Shown one piece after another: positions 21,201 through 33,200 of a stretch of 60,000 nt of DNA (position 1 is the first letter of the stretch; each line of letters starts with the position of its first letter). Position numbers and translations under genes: made by a program. The DNA comes from Antedon mediterranea. Its lineage: Eukaryota > Echinodermata > Crinoidea > Comatulida > Antedonidae. Where the stretch lies: assembly GCF_964355755.1 (NCBI RefSeq), contig NC_092675.1, positions 9,005,312 through 9,065,311 of the forward strand, read 5' to 3'. The notes below the pieces were generated by a model that was given only the letters and a program-made list of their open reading frames with translations, was not told the DNA's origin and searched no databases.

Positions 21201-24200
21201 AAGTACCAAACAACAGTGGAAATAAAATAATTCTCTGAGTGAACTGAACTTTTATTGTATCTCTTTTAAATCGAGTCGGGTTGGTGAACATCAGTCCAAA
21301 ATACGCAGAATTTTTTCCAAAATACGTCAAGTTGAGGGTGCTATACTAATCCAAAATACGCGAGTCTTTCCAAAATACGTCGACTTGAGGGCGCTATTCA
21401 TTTTCCAAAATACGCGAATTGTCCAAAATACGTCAAGTTGAGGGCGCTATAAATTATCCCAAATACATGAATTGTCCAAAATACGTCAAATTGAGGGCGC
21501 TATTTATTTCCAAAATACGCGATTTGTCCAAAATACGCGATTTGTCCAAAATACGTCAATTTGCAATTTGTGACCGCTAGTAATTTTCCAAAATACGTCA
21601 ACTTGAGGGCGGCAAACTTTTTTCCAAAATACGAGAGCCTTTCCAAATGTATCATATTGAGAGTGTTAGGTAAAATTACAGTTTAATGTATTAAAAAAAA
21701 GTTTCTTGGAATAAAACAAACAAGTACATTTTAGTTATAAATGAAAGTGTTAGAAGGCAGCATTTTTTGTAAATAAAATGTCATAGAGTAGCCAATTATT
21801 ATTTTTCAATGTAATCATTTATTACTGAATAAAAACAAATATGTGCCAACATCAGTCAATAGACAGTGCCTATAATATACATTAATAATGTCTGAACGAT
21901 GTACGATTGCATTGCCAGACATAGCTAGTTTAAATGCGGCATAAACCGGCTACAAAACCAGCATGTACGTATATAGTATTTAAGTATAGTCATAGGTATG
22001 TGTTATATATTTGGTGATCTACAAAATCGATATTTTTCCCGAGCTCGACAGACAAACATCGCTTTCAATTTAATGTACAGTACTATGGTCTAATAAGTTA
22101 CCTAATCATAAATCTAACATAATAATTATTTCATATAATAATTAATATATAATAATAAAAAGCATATGGTATTGTGATTAAAATAATATCAATAATTAAT
22201 TGGTTAGAAGAAGTAAAGGAGTTATTTAAATTGCGTATTTTGGAAAATGAATAGCGCTCTCAAGTTGACGTATTTTGGAAAATTACAAGAGGTTCCAAAT
22301 TGACGTATTTTGGACAAATCGCGTATTTTGGAAAATGACTAGCGCCCTCAACTCGACGTATTTTGGACAATTCGCGTATTTTGAAAAATGAATAGCGCCC
22401 TCAAGTCGACGTATTTTGGAAAGACTCGCGTATTTTGGATTAGTATAGCGCCCTCAACTTGACGTATTTTGGAAAAAATTCTGCATATTTTGGACTGAAT
22501 TTCACCAACCCTATTGTTTAAATCAGAGGCACAGTCTCAATGAGATGTGCAACAAGTTTACAGTGAAAAAAATACACACACACTTATATATATACAACAA
22601 CAAAAAAAATTAGACATACTGTAAGAACAAATTACAAAAAGTTTGTAAACTGAGAAAGATTAAAAACTAAGAAATTATATATATCATTTCGTTTGTTCCA
22701 TGCCATGGTCAGAAATATTTTACAATGTTTGTCGAAAATATTACTTGATAATTTGTATTCATCATGGGTCAATTGAGATGGATTTCAAGGTCATCGAAGA
22801 GAAAGTGGTATTTAAGAGCTAGTAGTAAACAATTCCCAGAACATGAATAGATTATTGTTGTTTAGTTCATCTTTAAGGTTCATGAGTATTGGTTGTGTTG
22901 TAATTATTTCAAATGTTGATGTGGTCCGTCATCACCAATTACTTAATTTATAATACTGAATACTGAATACTGACTTTATTTGTCCATCATCATCATCATA
23001 AAATAACAACAGAAATTCTTCTTGAAGATTGACAATTATTAGTACAATAATAAATAGATATACAATATACACACACATAATTGCACAAAAAATATAAGTT
23101 ATGAAACACGGTGTAAAAATGACTAGGTATTAAAATTGAATAGGATAATGAAACTATTATAATTTGTTATTCTACGTACCTTGATACCCTGCCCCATTTG
23201 TAGTCCAGTCATTTTCAATCAAGCCTTCAGCTTGTGATGTCATTACAATGATATGCTGTAGATCTCTCCATGTCAGTTTAGAGCTAAAAAGTAAATAATG
23301 TGCAAAAACCCTTGTAGTGGACACAACGAGAATTACAAATAGGCACAGCCAGGAAAAACATTTGTTCACAAAGTCTATTGTGTGGTTGTAGGAAATACTG
23401 AATGGCGAGAATTTTTAAGAGATATTAGGCTGTACATGCTTATGCCTTTTCTAGGCCTAATGAGAAACAATCATGCATGTTTAGTTGTAAATAATAGAAA
23501 GCTTTCAATTTGTGACTATACCTATAGAAACAAGTTAGGTCATGCTAATAGACACGTTTCGCGCTCGCGAGGTCACGGTCAGTTTGACCTTTTAGTGGGT
23601 ATACAATGGTAAACAAACACAGCGAGAGGTATGTTAAAGCATGGGAGAACTGAGAGATGATCATCTTAAAAAGCAATCGTCAAAACTAGCCTTTTGATGG
23701 AATGGCATGGTAAGGATGTTATTTATTTTCTAAACTTATGTTTTATATTCACTGTAGAATTATTTGGGCATTTGGTTCGGAATCATCGACTTTATTTATG
23801 TATTGTCATTTTTGGTTTGACACATATATATTACAGTGCATTTAATACATGTTAACTGTTGATTTTATTTACAAATGTTGCGTAAATATATTAATTATTA
23901 TCTTTCATTCTTCTTCATGCTCCTATTGCATTTTCCATGTATTATGTGATGTTCTTCGGCGCTTAAACAGACACCCAAGCCTCCTAGGCCTAGTAGACGA
24001 AGTACCGCATCAGGCAACGCCACCGGGCGGGCGGAGAGCCTCGAGCACATCGTGGACGTACCTTTCCTTGAAAATTTCCAAGATTTTGCGCCACTATCCT
24101 TCGGAGCCGACGCAAACCACTCAGCAAGTGTTTGAAAATTAAAAACAGGAATATTATTCAGTGATTTTGTGTAGTTAAATTCACGATTTATCCAACATAT

Positions 24201-27200
24201 GCAACATTTATGATGCACTTTGCAACAAAAGCACTCGGCAGTCGCCATTTTGCTATGCTTCAACACGCACTAGGCGAGAGGTGTTTGGTTTGTTTACAAA
24301 TCTATACCCACTATTTCTGATTTGTCGCGAGCGCGAAACGTGTCTATTGTGCGTATGCAGGGAAGTTGAGCCATGCATTCTCACTCTATTCCTAGCCTCA
24401 ACACAGCAGATTTGGTGCAGGTAGGTCCTAGTTTGTCACACCTAATGATTTGTAGATCACTTACTTTGCTTCTAATGCCAGAGCACAAATAGCTGCCGCC
24501 AGAGGCGCAGAGGCTGATGTTCCACTGTGCTGCTCTGTGCATTTCTTATTCAAATCTGTTGTAATCTGTAATCAAGTTGAAAACCTATTTAGAGTTCAAC
24601 AGTCAACATTTTCAAAATCATAAAGGAGAAGGCATTGAAGGTAAATAATATGCTGAAAACTTTTAAATTATGAATAAGAAATAAACAAAAATGATAGGCC
24701 AGGTAGTAGAATGTATGAATAGTACATACAATAATTATTAAGGAACGTTACAACTGATTGCAACACTGAAGAACATAATGGGCAATGACTGTATCCACAA
24801 TAACTATTAAAGTATTTGCATTTACAAAATAAAATCAGTGTAGATACATACTACTTCTCTTTCTGCACCGCTTCCACTACTATAGGTTGTTGCTAGTGTG
24901 GATGCACATCTTTCTGAATACCAAGGCACTTGTCCTGATTCAGACACGCTGCTTATTGATAGAGTGTGCACTGTGTTCGTATAACCATCGCAGTTACAAC
25001 TATCTTGAAAACGCCCACCATTACCGGATGCCCATACAAAGATTGAACCAAGGCCATTTCTTCCCTAAAATGTAGGGTTTTTTTCAGAAAAAAAAATAAG
25101 GAGGTGAATGAATAGATTTTTGCATGTTTGGTAAATTATTTTTATTTTGCCTTTATTAGTATGAAAAAAACAGAAATTAGGGGACAGCCTGCATCCAACA
25201 AAAAATGTACCTTTTTAATACCATCTTCAAAGGCTTTCTTTGCAAGTGGTCCTGGGCCATCAACAGTTTTGCCATCGTCATCTGGTCCCCAACTTGAGCT
25301 ATAAATATCAACATGCTGAGGAGCGTGGCTTAAAGATTTTGCTTCGACTAGATCTGTCACATCACCATCTAGCATACGAACACCTGACCAAATAGGATAC
25401 ACATACATTTAAACAGGCCAGAAAATTAGTATTATTAACATAGTTACCAACACGGTCCAGCATTTCAAAGTGATTTTTAATGAATCACGCATTTTGACGA
25501 AACACATGCGTGACCACATATTTGTCACACATTTAGCAGAAGTATATGCATGATCATTTTTTATCACTATTGAGAGGAAAATGCATTCAAATTAATTAAA
25601 ACAGTTACGTGAGTATTCATTTTTTAGGTTAATAAACACCATCCATATAAAAAAAGCCTAATATCATTGATGAATTACAATTCATTTTTTCGTGGTCAAT
25701 CACCGCGATGAAGGATGACCGATAGCAGGCATGCGTTAGTCACGATCGCAATTACTAAATGTAAAATTATACGGTGGACTGACACGACACAGTGATATGC
25801 GATGTTGTGTGCACGCATTTATACAGTAAAATACCTCAATTACTCTTTAATTAATTTATCTAGATAATCAATTGTCTATTTTTACTCGGGGTACCCGAGT
25901 CTAGGACTTACTCATTTTCTCCTCCACCATCTGGACACTATTGAGTAAAAAGTGCGATTTTTAAAGTACTACTCCTCCATTATTAGTTGTAGTATTGAGC
26001 TGGGATTTGGCATGAATATACTACAGGGACATGTTCTCAAAGCTATAGAGCCGGATTTTTAATTTTTTGTTAATTAATTTGTTTAATTAAGAAGCCACAA
26101 TGTGTGACACACACCACAGCGTTATGTAGTTATATGGTTATATGCGGCTTCTTGGCGTAGTGGTTATCACGTTTGCTTAACACGCAGAAGGTACCTGGTT
26201 CGAGCCCGGACGAAACCTTTTTTTTTTAAACTTTATGGTGAAAAGTACTGTATACGCAATATGATAATTATACACAGTATATCTTATTTTTATTATTTTT
26301 TTAAATACTTATTTTGTGTAATCGGTAATTATCACTTTTACACATGTTTATTTTTCTTTGTGCTTATTACCATATTTATTTGTAATTTAAATGCATTAAA
26401 AAACATTCTGTAACCCACATTTTTAGTGTAAGTGGGTTTCGTAGTGTAGTGATTGTCAAGTCTGCTTAACACGCAGAAGGTTATCACGTTTACTTAAAAA
26501 CACGCAGAAGGTACCTGGTTCGAGCCCGGGCGAAACCTTTTTTTTTTAACTTTATGGTGAAAAGTAGTGTATAAGATAAGATAAGATAACTTTTATTGAT
26601 CCTCAAAAAGGAAATTCATTGCTCATCATAATAACAAAGAACACACAATAAAAACAAATATAGCATAAAACCATTCTTATAAAAAACATCTAAAAAATTA
26701 CAAGATAAAATTATCTTCTTGACTTCCTGTTGTACTAGATGATACCGGAGGGAATAAAGGATTTAGCAAATCGATTTGTTTTCACACTGAGGAGCCTCAA
26801 TCTACCACTTGGATTAAGTTGGTCTATGATTACTTTGTGGAGAGGATGAGAGGCATCCGACTCAATGCGTTCGAAATCTTTCTGGAGGTGTTCTAGGTGC
26901 ACATCGGTAAAGGAAGGCAGTTCCAGACCAATCATTTTACCCGACGGATGAAAGTTTCAAGGCGTCCTTTACGCAATATGATAATTATACACAGTATATC
27001 TTATTTTTATTATTTTTTTAAATATTTATTTTGTGTAATCGGTAAATACTCCTCCCTTTCGTTGTAGTATTGAGCTCGGATTTAGCATGAATATACTACA
27101 GAGACATGTCCTCAAAGCTATAGAGCCGGATTTTTTAATTTCATACCGGATGCAGCCATATCACGTCTCGAAGATGGTACCGTATAGCCGTTTTTGGTAG

Positions 27201-30200
27201 CGCGGTTATTGATGTGTATGTTACGTTACATCCGGTCTTATGACGTCATTACAGCTTCTTTCGCTGTACCCCGAGTATTGCACATTCGTGCTTGTTTTAA
27301 ATTATCCCTTTACTATATTTATATATATTATATATTTTTATCTTTATAGTATATTTCATTTAACATTCTTACTTGTATTTAATTTGTGGTAAACAAATAA
27401 AACAAACAAATCCAATTAATGTTGGGACATATCCATATAAATATGATTTGAAGATCACTGTGTTACCATGAAAAATGAATATACTGTAGCTGTATTTAGA
27501 CCTCACCTCCTATTGCTGCATTATATGCAGCCCCTACACTACACAAACCATTATTTGCAATGGCAGCCACCTCACCAGCACATCGTGTACCATGCCTACA
27601 AATAAAATTATGAAAAGGTAATAATTGAAAATCCAAATTTATTTTAAAGAGTTATGGGCAAATTATAGATTATTAATTCTGAATAATTTAATAATCCTAT
27701 TTTATTCAAATGTAAATATACATCATAAGGTGGTTACATATTATAGTAATATTAGTGAGCTTTCGCAATGGGACAGTAGACGATATTATTAATCTGTGCA
27801 TGCGTATAAGCCCAATATACTCCTTTCCATTCTTGTCGGACTGTCTTTGATCGATTTAATGTTCGGCCCGATGAATGATCCAATGAACTAAAACATCATA
27901 TTTTATGTATATTATATAGTATATGTAGACTACGAATTCTCTTTGTTTCTTCTTGATTCATAAACAAAATAAGGATGCTTGTATGCCTCTTTAAAAATTT
28001 TGATTAAATGTCATGCTAACAAGAATTAGTCTGACAAATGCAGAAACTTTTCAAACACGCCCATGAAGCATGCATGCTCTGTTAATTACCGTCCCCTTTG
28101 TTAACCGTCCTGATGCAAAAGCTCCCTATTACGACAAATACATAATATAAATAAAAGCAACTGATTTATCCAGATGAGTGCAAGAAAGAATACATTCATG
28201 CCAACCTGTTTAGATCATTTTTTGTTTTTCGTGGATCTGGAAAATTATCACCATCATTCAAATCCGTACTTGCTTTTGGATCCTTTGAAATGTGTGCAAA
28301 TTTAAAGGAAAGAATGAAATAAATACCCATCATGAAGTTTATCCCAAGACCTTAGCCTATCTAGCTATATAAAAAGTGCATAGAGGCACACCTTTGTGAG
28401 TTCCCTATTTTGCATGTGTAAGATCTTGTACATCATGACCTATACATACATATAGGTCCATGATCATACCATAGAACTGTGCTGTGGGTGTCTAAAAAAC
28501 TTGTATCTCAGATATCTTAATCTTCATAATATGAAAACTAATGGCCTAGCATTATTTTTTAATTGAATTGACACTTGGAAGAAAGATTGGAATGTTCCAT
28601 TCATCACCAAGCAATACACAACGTATATTAAATCTTTTATTAAATAGATAATAGCAAATTGTTGGAGACATTCTCATTTTCGAGATTTGTCGTGGACAGC
28701 TCTTGTCTCTCCTCAGTGCTCCCTTTTGTATGTTTCACTGAAAGGGATATATAAAATTAGTATCTTTTTTATTACTGTTTTATTAGGATGATAAAATCAG
28801 TACCGAAAGTATGAACCAACTTTATATACCATAGAGTAAAAATTTTAGAAGTACAAATTTTGCCCTTATTACGTAAATTCATATATAGAAACATCTGCAA
28901 CTAAAAAAATTGAATCTAGAAAACATATTAAGTAGTGTATATGTGAGATCCAAGTATTCTAAACACCTCAAGATTTGTTTAATGACATCAGTAGTGAAGC
29001 TAATGAAAGCAAATGATTACAAATGATTACAAAGACATTATTCTTGTTTTCATAAATTACTGTTTTTAGTTAATAATCTGCTGAAATTTGAAATTATACT
29101 TTATTGTGCTGTGTGCTGTAATGTTACTGTTAGTGCTTTGATAACCAATTACGTTGTACAGTATATTATTACCTTATCTTTATATTGAATTAATGTTATA
29201 AAACGTTAATAAAGAAACCCAAATAAAAAAGTGTATGAAATTGAAAAGTGTTGAATGATGTCCGACCTGTTTTCATTGGATGGATTGTAGCGAGGGGTTG
29301 GGTCCAAATCACCATCATTAACATCTTTGCTTGCTACTGGGTCCTATACACATAATAGAACACAAATAAACATCCAAATAAAACATGCAAACTTTTTAAG
29401 ATGTATTGTCCCCTGAAAATAACAAAGTATCATAATGAGCGCATAAATTATGCAAAAGCTCGGCCAGCAACAGTTTATCAGGCCTCGAATTTTACCGCGG
29501 CCACCGCGGCCAGTGCCGTCGGTGCCCTCCCAGTTGGCCTCAATGCCCTCGAAAATGAATAGCACCCACGGCCACTACTGGCCTGCCCTTTTTTTGCGTT
29601 GGCCGCGAGTGCCCTTCCCGAGTTTTACCACAATAAAAACAACTGAATTAGATAGAAAATAATGTCAAGAAGATTTGTTTACACGACTCGGACGAGACGC
29701 AAAACTATCGCCTGTCTTCGTTGCAAGGGGATTTCCCTAAACGCATTTATTAATACACAAACACTGAAACAGTAAACAAAACATCGAACATTTTGTAACC
29801 AAAACAATATCATCCCGGCCGCCGTGCGTGGTAAATCATGATATAGATAGTACATTAAAATACAGGGGTGTACACTTTTAATAATCAAGCTAATAACGTT
29901 CCTCGATCGGAGGTTACTGAAAGTATTAAAGTCGCACCACCCCACCTCAATAATCGAGCTAGCCGCCTTCGATTACACGCACTCCTAGCTAGCCTAGCCT
30001 ATCCTCCCGCCGCCGATCCGGTCGAACACACGCAATTCAATTCATTGGGAAAACAATTCTATTTGACGCACACGCACCCTCTGATAAGAAATTTCACACA
30101 CGACGTCCGTACGTCGTACGCGAAGGATCGGATCGTTGGAAAAACAATTCCTTTTGACGTACACGCACCCTCTGAAAAGAAAATACCATGTGCGTTCCTG

Positions 30201-33200
30201 CATGGTGTAGTCCATTATACGTGTAAAATTAGGGGTGTTTACTTTTAGCACCAAAGTTAAACCTGCACCTCAACCCGAAGATCGTTGGAAGTACTGTATA
30301 TCATATTTATATTTTATCGCACCCACCTCAATAATCCAGCAGACAGATCATCGAAAAATCTTGTTTAACAACGTCGTACACTAAATTACCAAACGCGGTT
30401 TTACCGAACTCAAGGAAATGGTATAGTCCACAATACACGTGCAGAAGGCCGGCTAAACAGAGAGAGAGAAAGGGGTCGGTGTCCGTTTTTTGTGTTTTGA
30501 ACTCTTATAAATATGGATTATACTAACAAAAAAGCTTCAGAAATTGAAACTCGGAAAATAACTATAATTTATATTCTACTACATAATGTCATTGGCTTGA
30601 TTTTACCGTGGTTAACACTCTGTGTATGAATAGTTGTAGGTAAGGCCTACAAACAAATTGTTTTTGTATCATGTTTTCTCCGTCGGCTGCTAGGCTGAGG
30701 CTTGCTGTTGTTCCTTGGTTGGCTTCACGTGCCTTTTTATCGAATTATTTGAAACTAAACGAAACATTCAACACAGGACGGTAAACTATAAACGCTGAAC
30801 ATCGTACCTATTTATTATTTATATGGATCGTAAATACACGTAATATTTATATGAAATACAAAAAGATGTATTGTAGACAGTCCTACTACTACTACGCAAT
30901 CTGATGAATGGGGGGAAATCCCAAAACATTTTGCGCGTAGAATTTTTTTTTTTTTTTTTTTTAAATTCCACCCTCAACCGGAAACAAGCTATTTTTTAAT
31001 TTTGGCCTAGTTATTACAATGTTTTTTAATTTTGGCCTTGGTGCCCCTTCGATTTAAAACAAATGGCCTTGGTGCCCTCCCATTTGGCCTTGGTGCCCCT
31101 AAAATCAATGAAAACCTGAGGCCAAATGGCCTTGCCCCTAAAATCCCCAAATTCGAGGCCTGCAGTTTTGAATATCAAACCTTATGATATTAACAATTTA
31201 AACTGTCCATTTGGAAGAAACAAAATACATTAAATAAAAATTAGAAAAATTTTCCTTCAGCAATGACTACGCTGGATAGAACAAATAAATATTACTGGCT
31301 ATCCCTGCAGGACTACACTTAACACTAGTTAATGGTTAATATTCAGGATTAGTTTGTTAATTTTTGGAGGACAATATACCTTTCATTGCGATCATTCATT
31401 TCTGTTACCAGAATTGATCTTTTCATTCCATCTCAGATCACCCAATGAGTTCAATCCTACCTCCTTCAATTTTGGTGAAATTTGGTGTATGGATAATTTA
31501 TCAAAGTCAAAATTGTTCAACTTCATCGGACTAGCGGTTTCTAGATATCATGATTTAAATTTTTCGCAAAATAGCTGTATTTTGGGAAATACTGGTCTGA
31601 TATTGAAAACCAAGATATTTTTGTAAAAAGAAGATCTTAAGGAATCTAAATATAGATTGTGTTTTATTTTTCTGCAATTATCATTGGAAGAAAAAAGAAA
31701 TCCCCCCCCCCCTCCCAACTTTTTTGATTTTATTTTTGGTTGTTGGTGAAATGTATATCCAGTAATATAGCTACAGAATTTGGTGGCTGCGCCATTTTTT
31801 GAAAACAGTTAATTTAAAATGTTGGCATTTGTTGGGTGAACTGAGATTGAATGACCAATATTTAACAGCTATTTCCCATAAATAATTATATAACAAACAT
31901 TGAAACAAAGCAAAATCTTGAATACAAATAATAAAATATTTCAAAGGAAACAGGAACTTTACACTGTACTGCAAAAATAATACAAACATTATGGATTATA
32001 ATGACATATTTATGATGCAAAGTACAAAAATAATAAATATATTTTACGTACAAATACTAGTCGTTTCAACTAATTAATGCCACTGTACTTGTACTACACA
32101 CACGTACATATCTTATTTATGAGTTTCACTAAAACAATACTGTACTGTAGCAGTCACATACAATTGAGTACAGAACATTAATAATAAAGTACAAAGAGTA
32201 AAGAACCATTGCAAAAATTATCAAAGCCTGTTCACAAACCAAATTAAGCAAAAGTATATCTAAAATTGGAAAGGAAAGACATCACAACTCTTGTTTTGTA
32301 AGCATGCTGATGATACAGTATTATGTGGTATTGTCAAAAATCTTTATTGACATGCGTTTTATGGCTTGTGTATGTATTGTACATGTTTTTACTAAGATGT
32401 ACAGTAGTACAGTAGTAGTGATCAATGTAAAATTTTTGTAAGATTTGTATTTAATTTGATGAAAATATTAAAGACGTAATATTCACCAAAAACATGATGA
32501 AGGAAAAAAAACAATCAAAAATGTTGGTATAGTGAATGATTATTGTGTGACATTAAAAAAATGTATAAAAAATATTTTTCTGGGGTGACAATATATCTTT
32601 AAAGATTGAAATACAGTAATTATGAATTAATAAATGAATATATTAATATCATAACATCTAAAGTTAAACAAATATTGGCATTTAAATTTTATTTCTGTAT
32701 AATTTACAAAACATATTGTAACTAGAAGTAGAACAATTCAAATTGAAAAATTTAGACTACTAGTAAACATCAAAACATGGTAAATTAAATTGCCTGTGAT
32801 CACTGGCAGTATTTTGTATAAAAGATATATATGATAATAAACTAAGTTAATTCATTCAAATTATTTGTTAAATGGCTATGATAACAACATTCTATTCATT
32901 ATGCAAACCACTTAAATTGTTTATATATTAAATGATATACTGTAAGCCTTTGTAATGCTTAAGAATGAGAAAGTTACCAGCTGCAGGTGAAGTAATATAT
33001 TAAAGTACAGTAGTTAAATAATTCAATTTGTATTGCAAATAAAATTATGTAAATTACTAATACAATCATTCAATTGTTAATAATATTTTATTATCATTAA
33101 AAATTAATAGAAAAAAACAATAATGAAAAGGTCAATTTTGGATTAAAAATGTGAAGATTTTGTGGACTAGTAAGGTTCCATAAATTTTACATAATAAGCT

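Larger units (their letters stand above)
25883..27277. mobile_element. Composite element with tRNA-Val units and short inverted ends
   Basis: Ends read TACTCGGGGTAC and GTACCCCGAGTA. Inside, a block (GTAGTATTGAGCTxGGATTT, AAAGCTATAGAGCCGGATTT) occurs at 25,985-26,060 and again in the same orientation at 27,063-27,140, bracketing two tRNA-Val-derived units. The left end is also self-palindromic (CTCGGGGTACCCGAG), so the inverted ends could be coincidental. Located in the convertase intron between exons 7 and 6. Confidence 0.5.

Noticed and set aside
23898-24266. 122-codon minus-strand gene
   Set aside because: Lies inside a TIR element. Only the first part resembles an exon, so I report it as a possible captured exon, not as a gene.
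26146-26217. Functional tRNA-Val gene
   Set aside because: Acceptor and T-stem mismatches, plus a repeated body after both units, favour a tRNA-derived repeat.
29267-29343. Exon 5b as a simple pseudo-exon of 5a
   Set aside because: Both have equal length, the same phases, open frames and usable splice sites, so decay is not supported by the sequence.
29868-30248. 126-codon plus-strand open frame
   Set aside because: Lies wholly inside the hAT-like element, overlaps its internal duplication and shows no domain or codon pattern of a protein.
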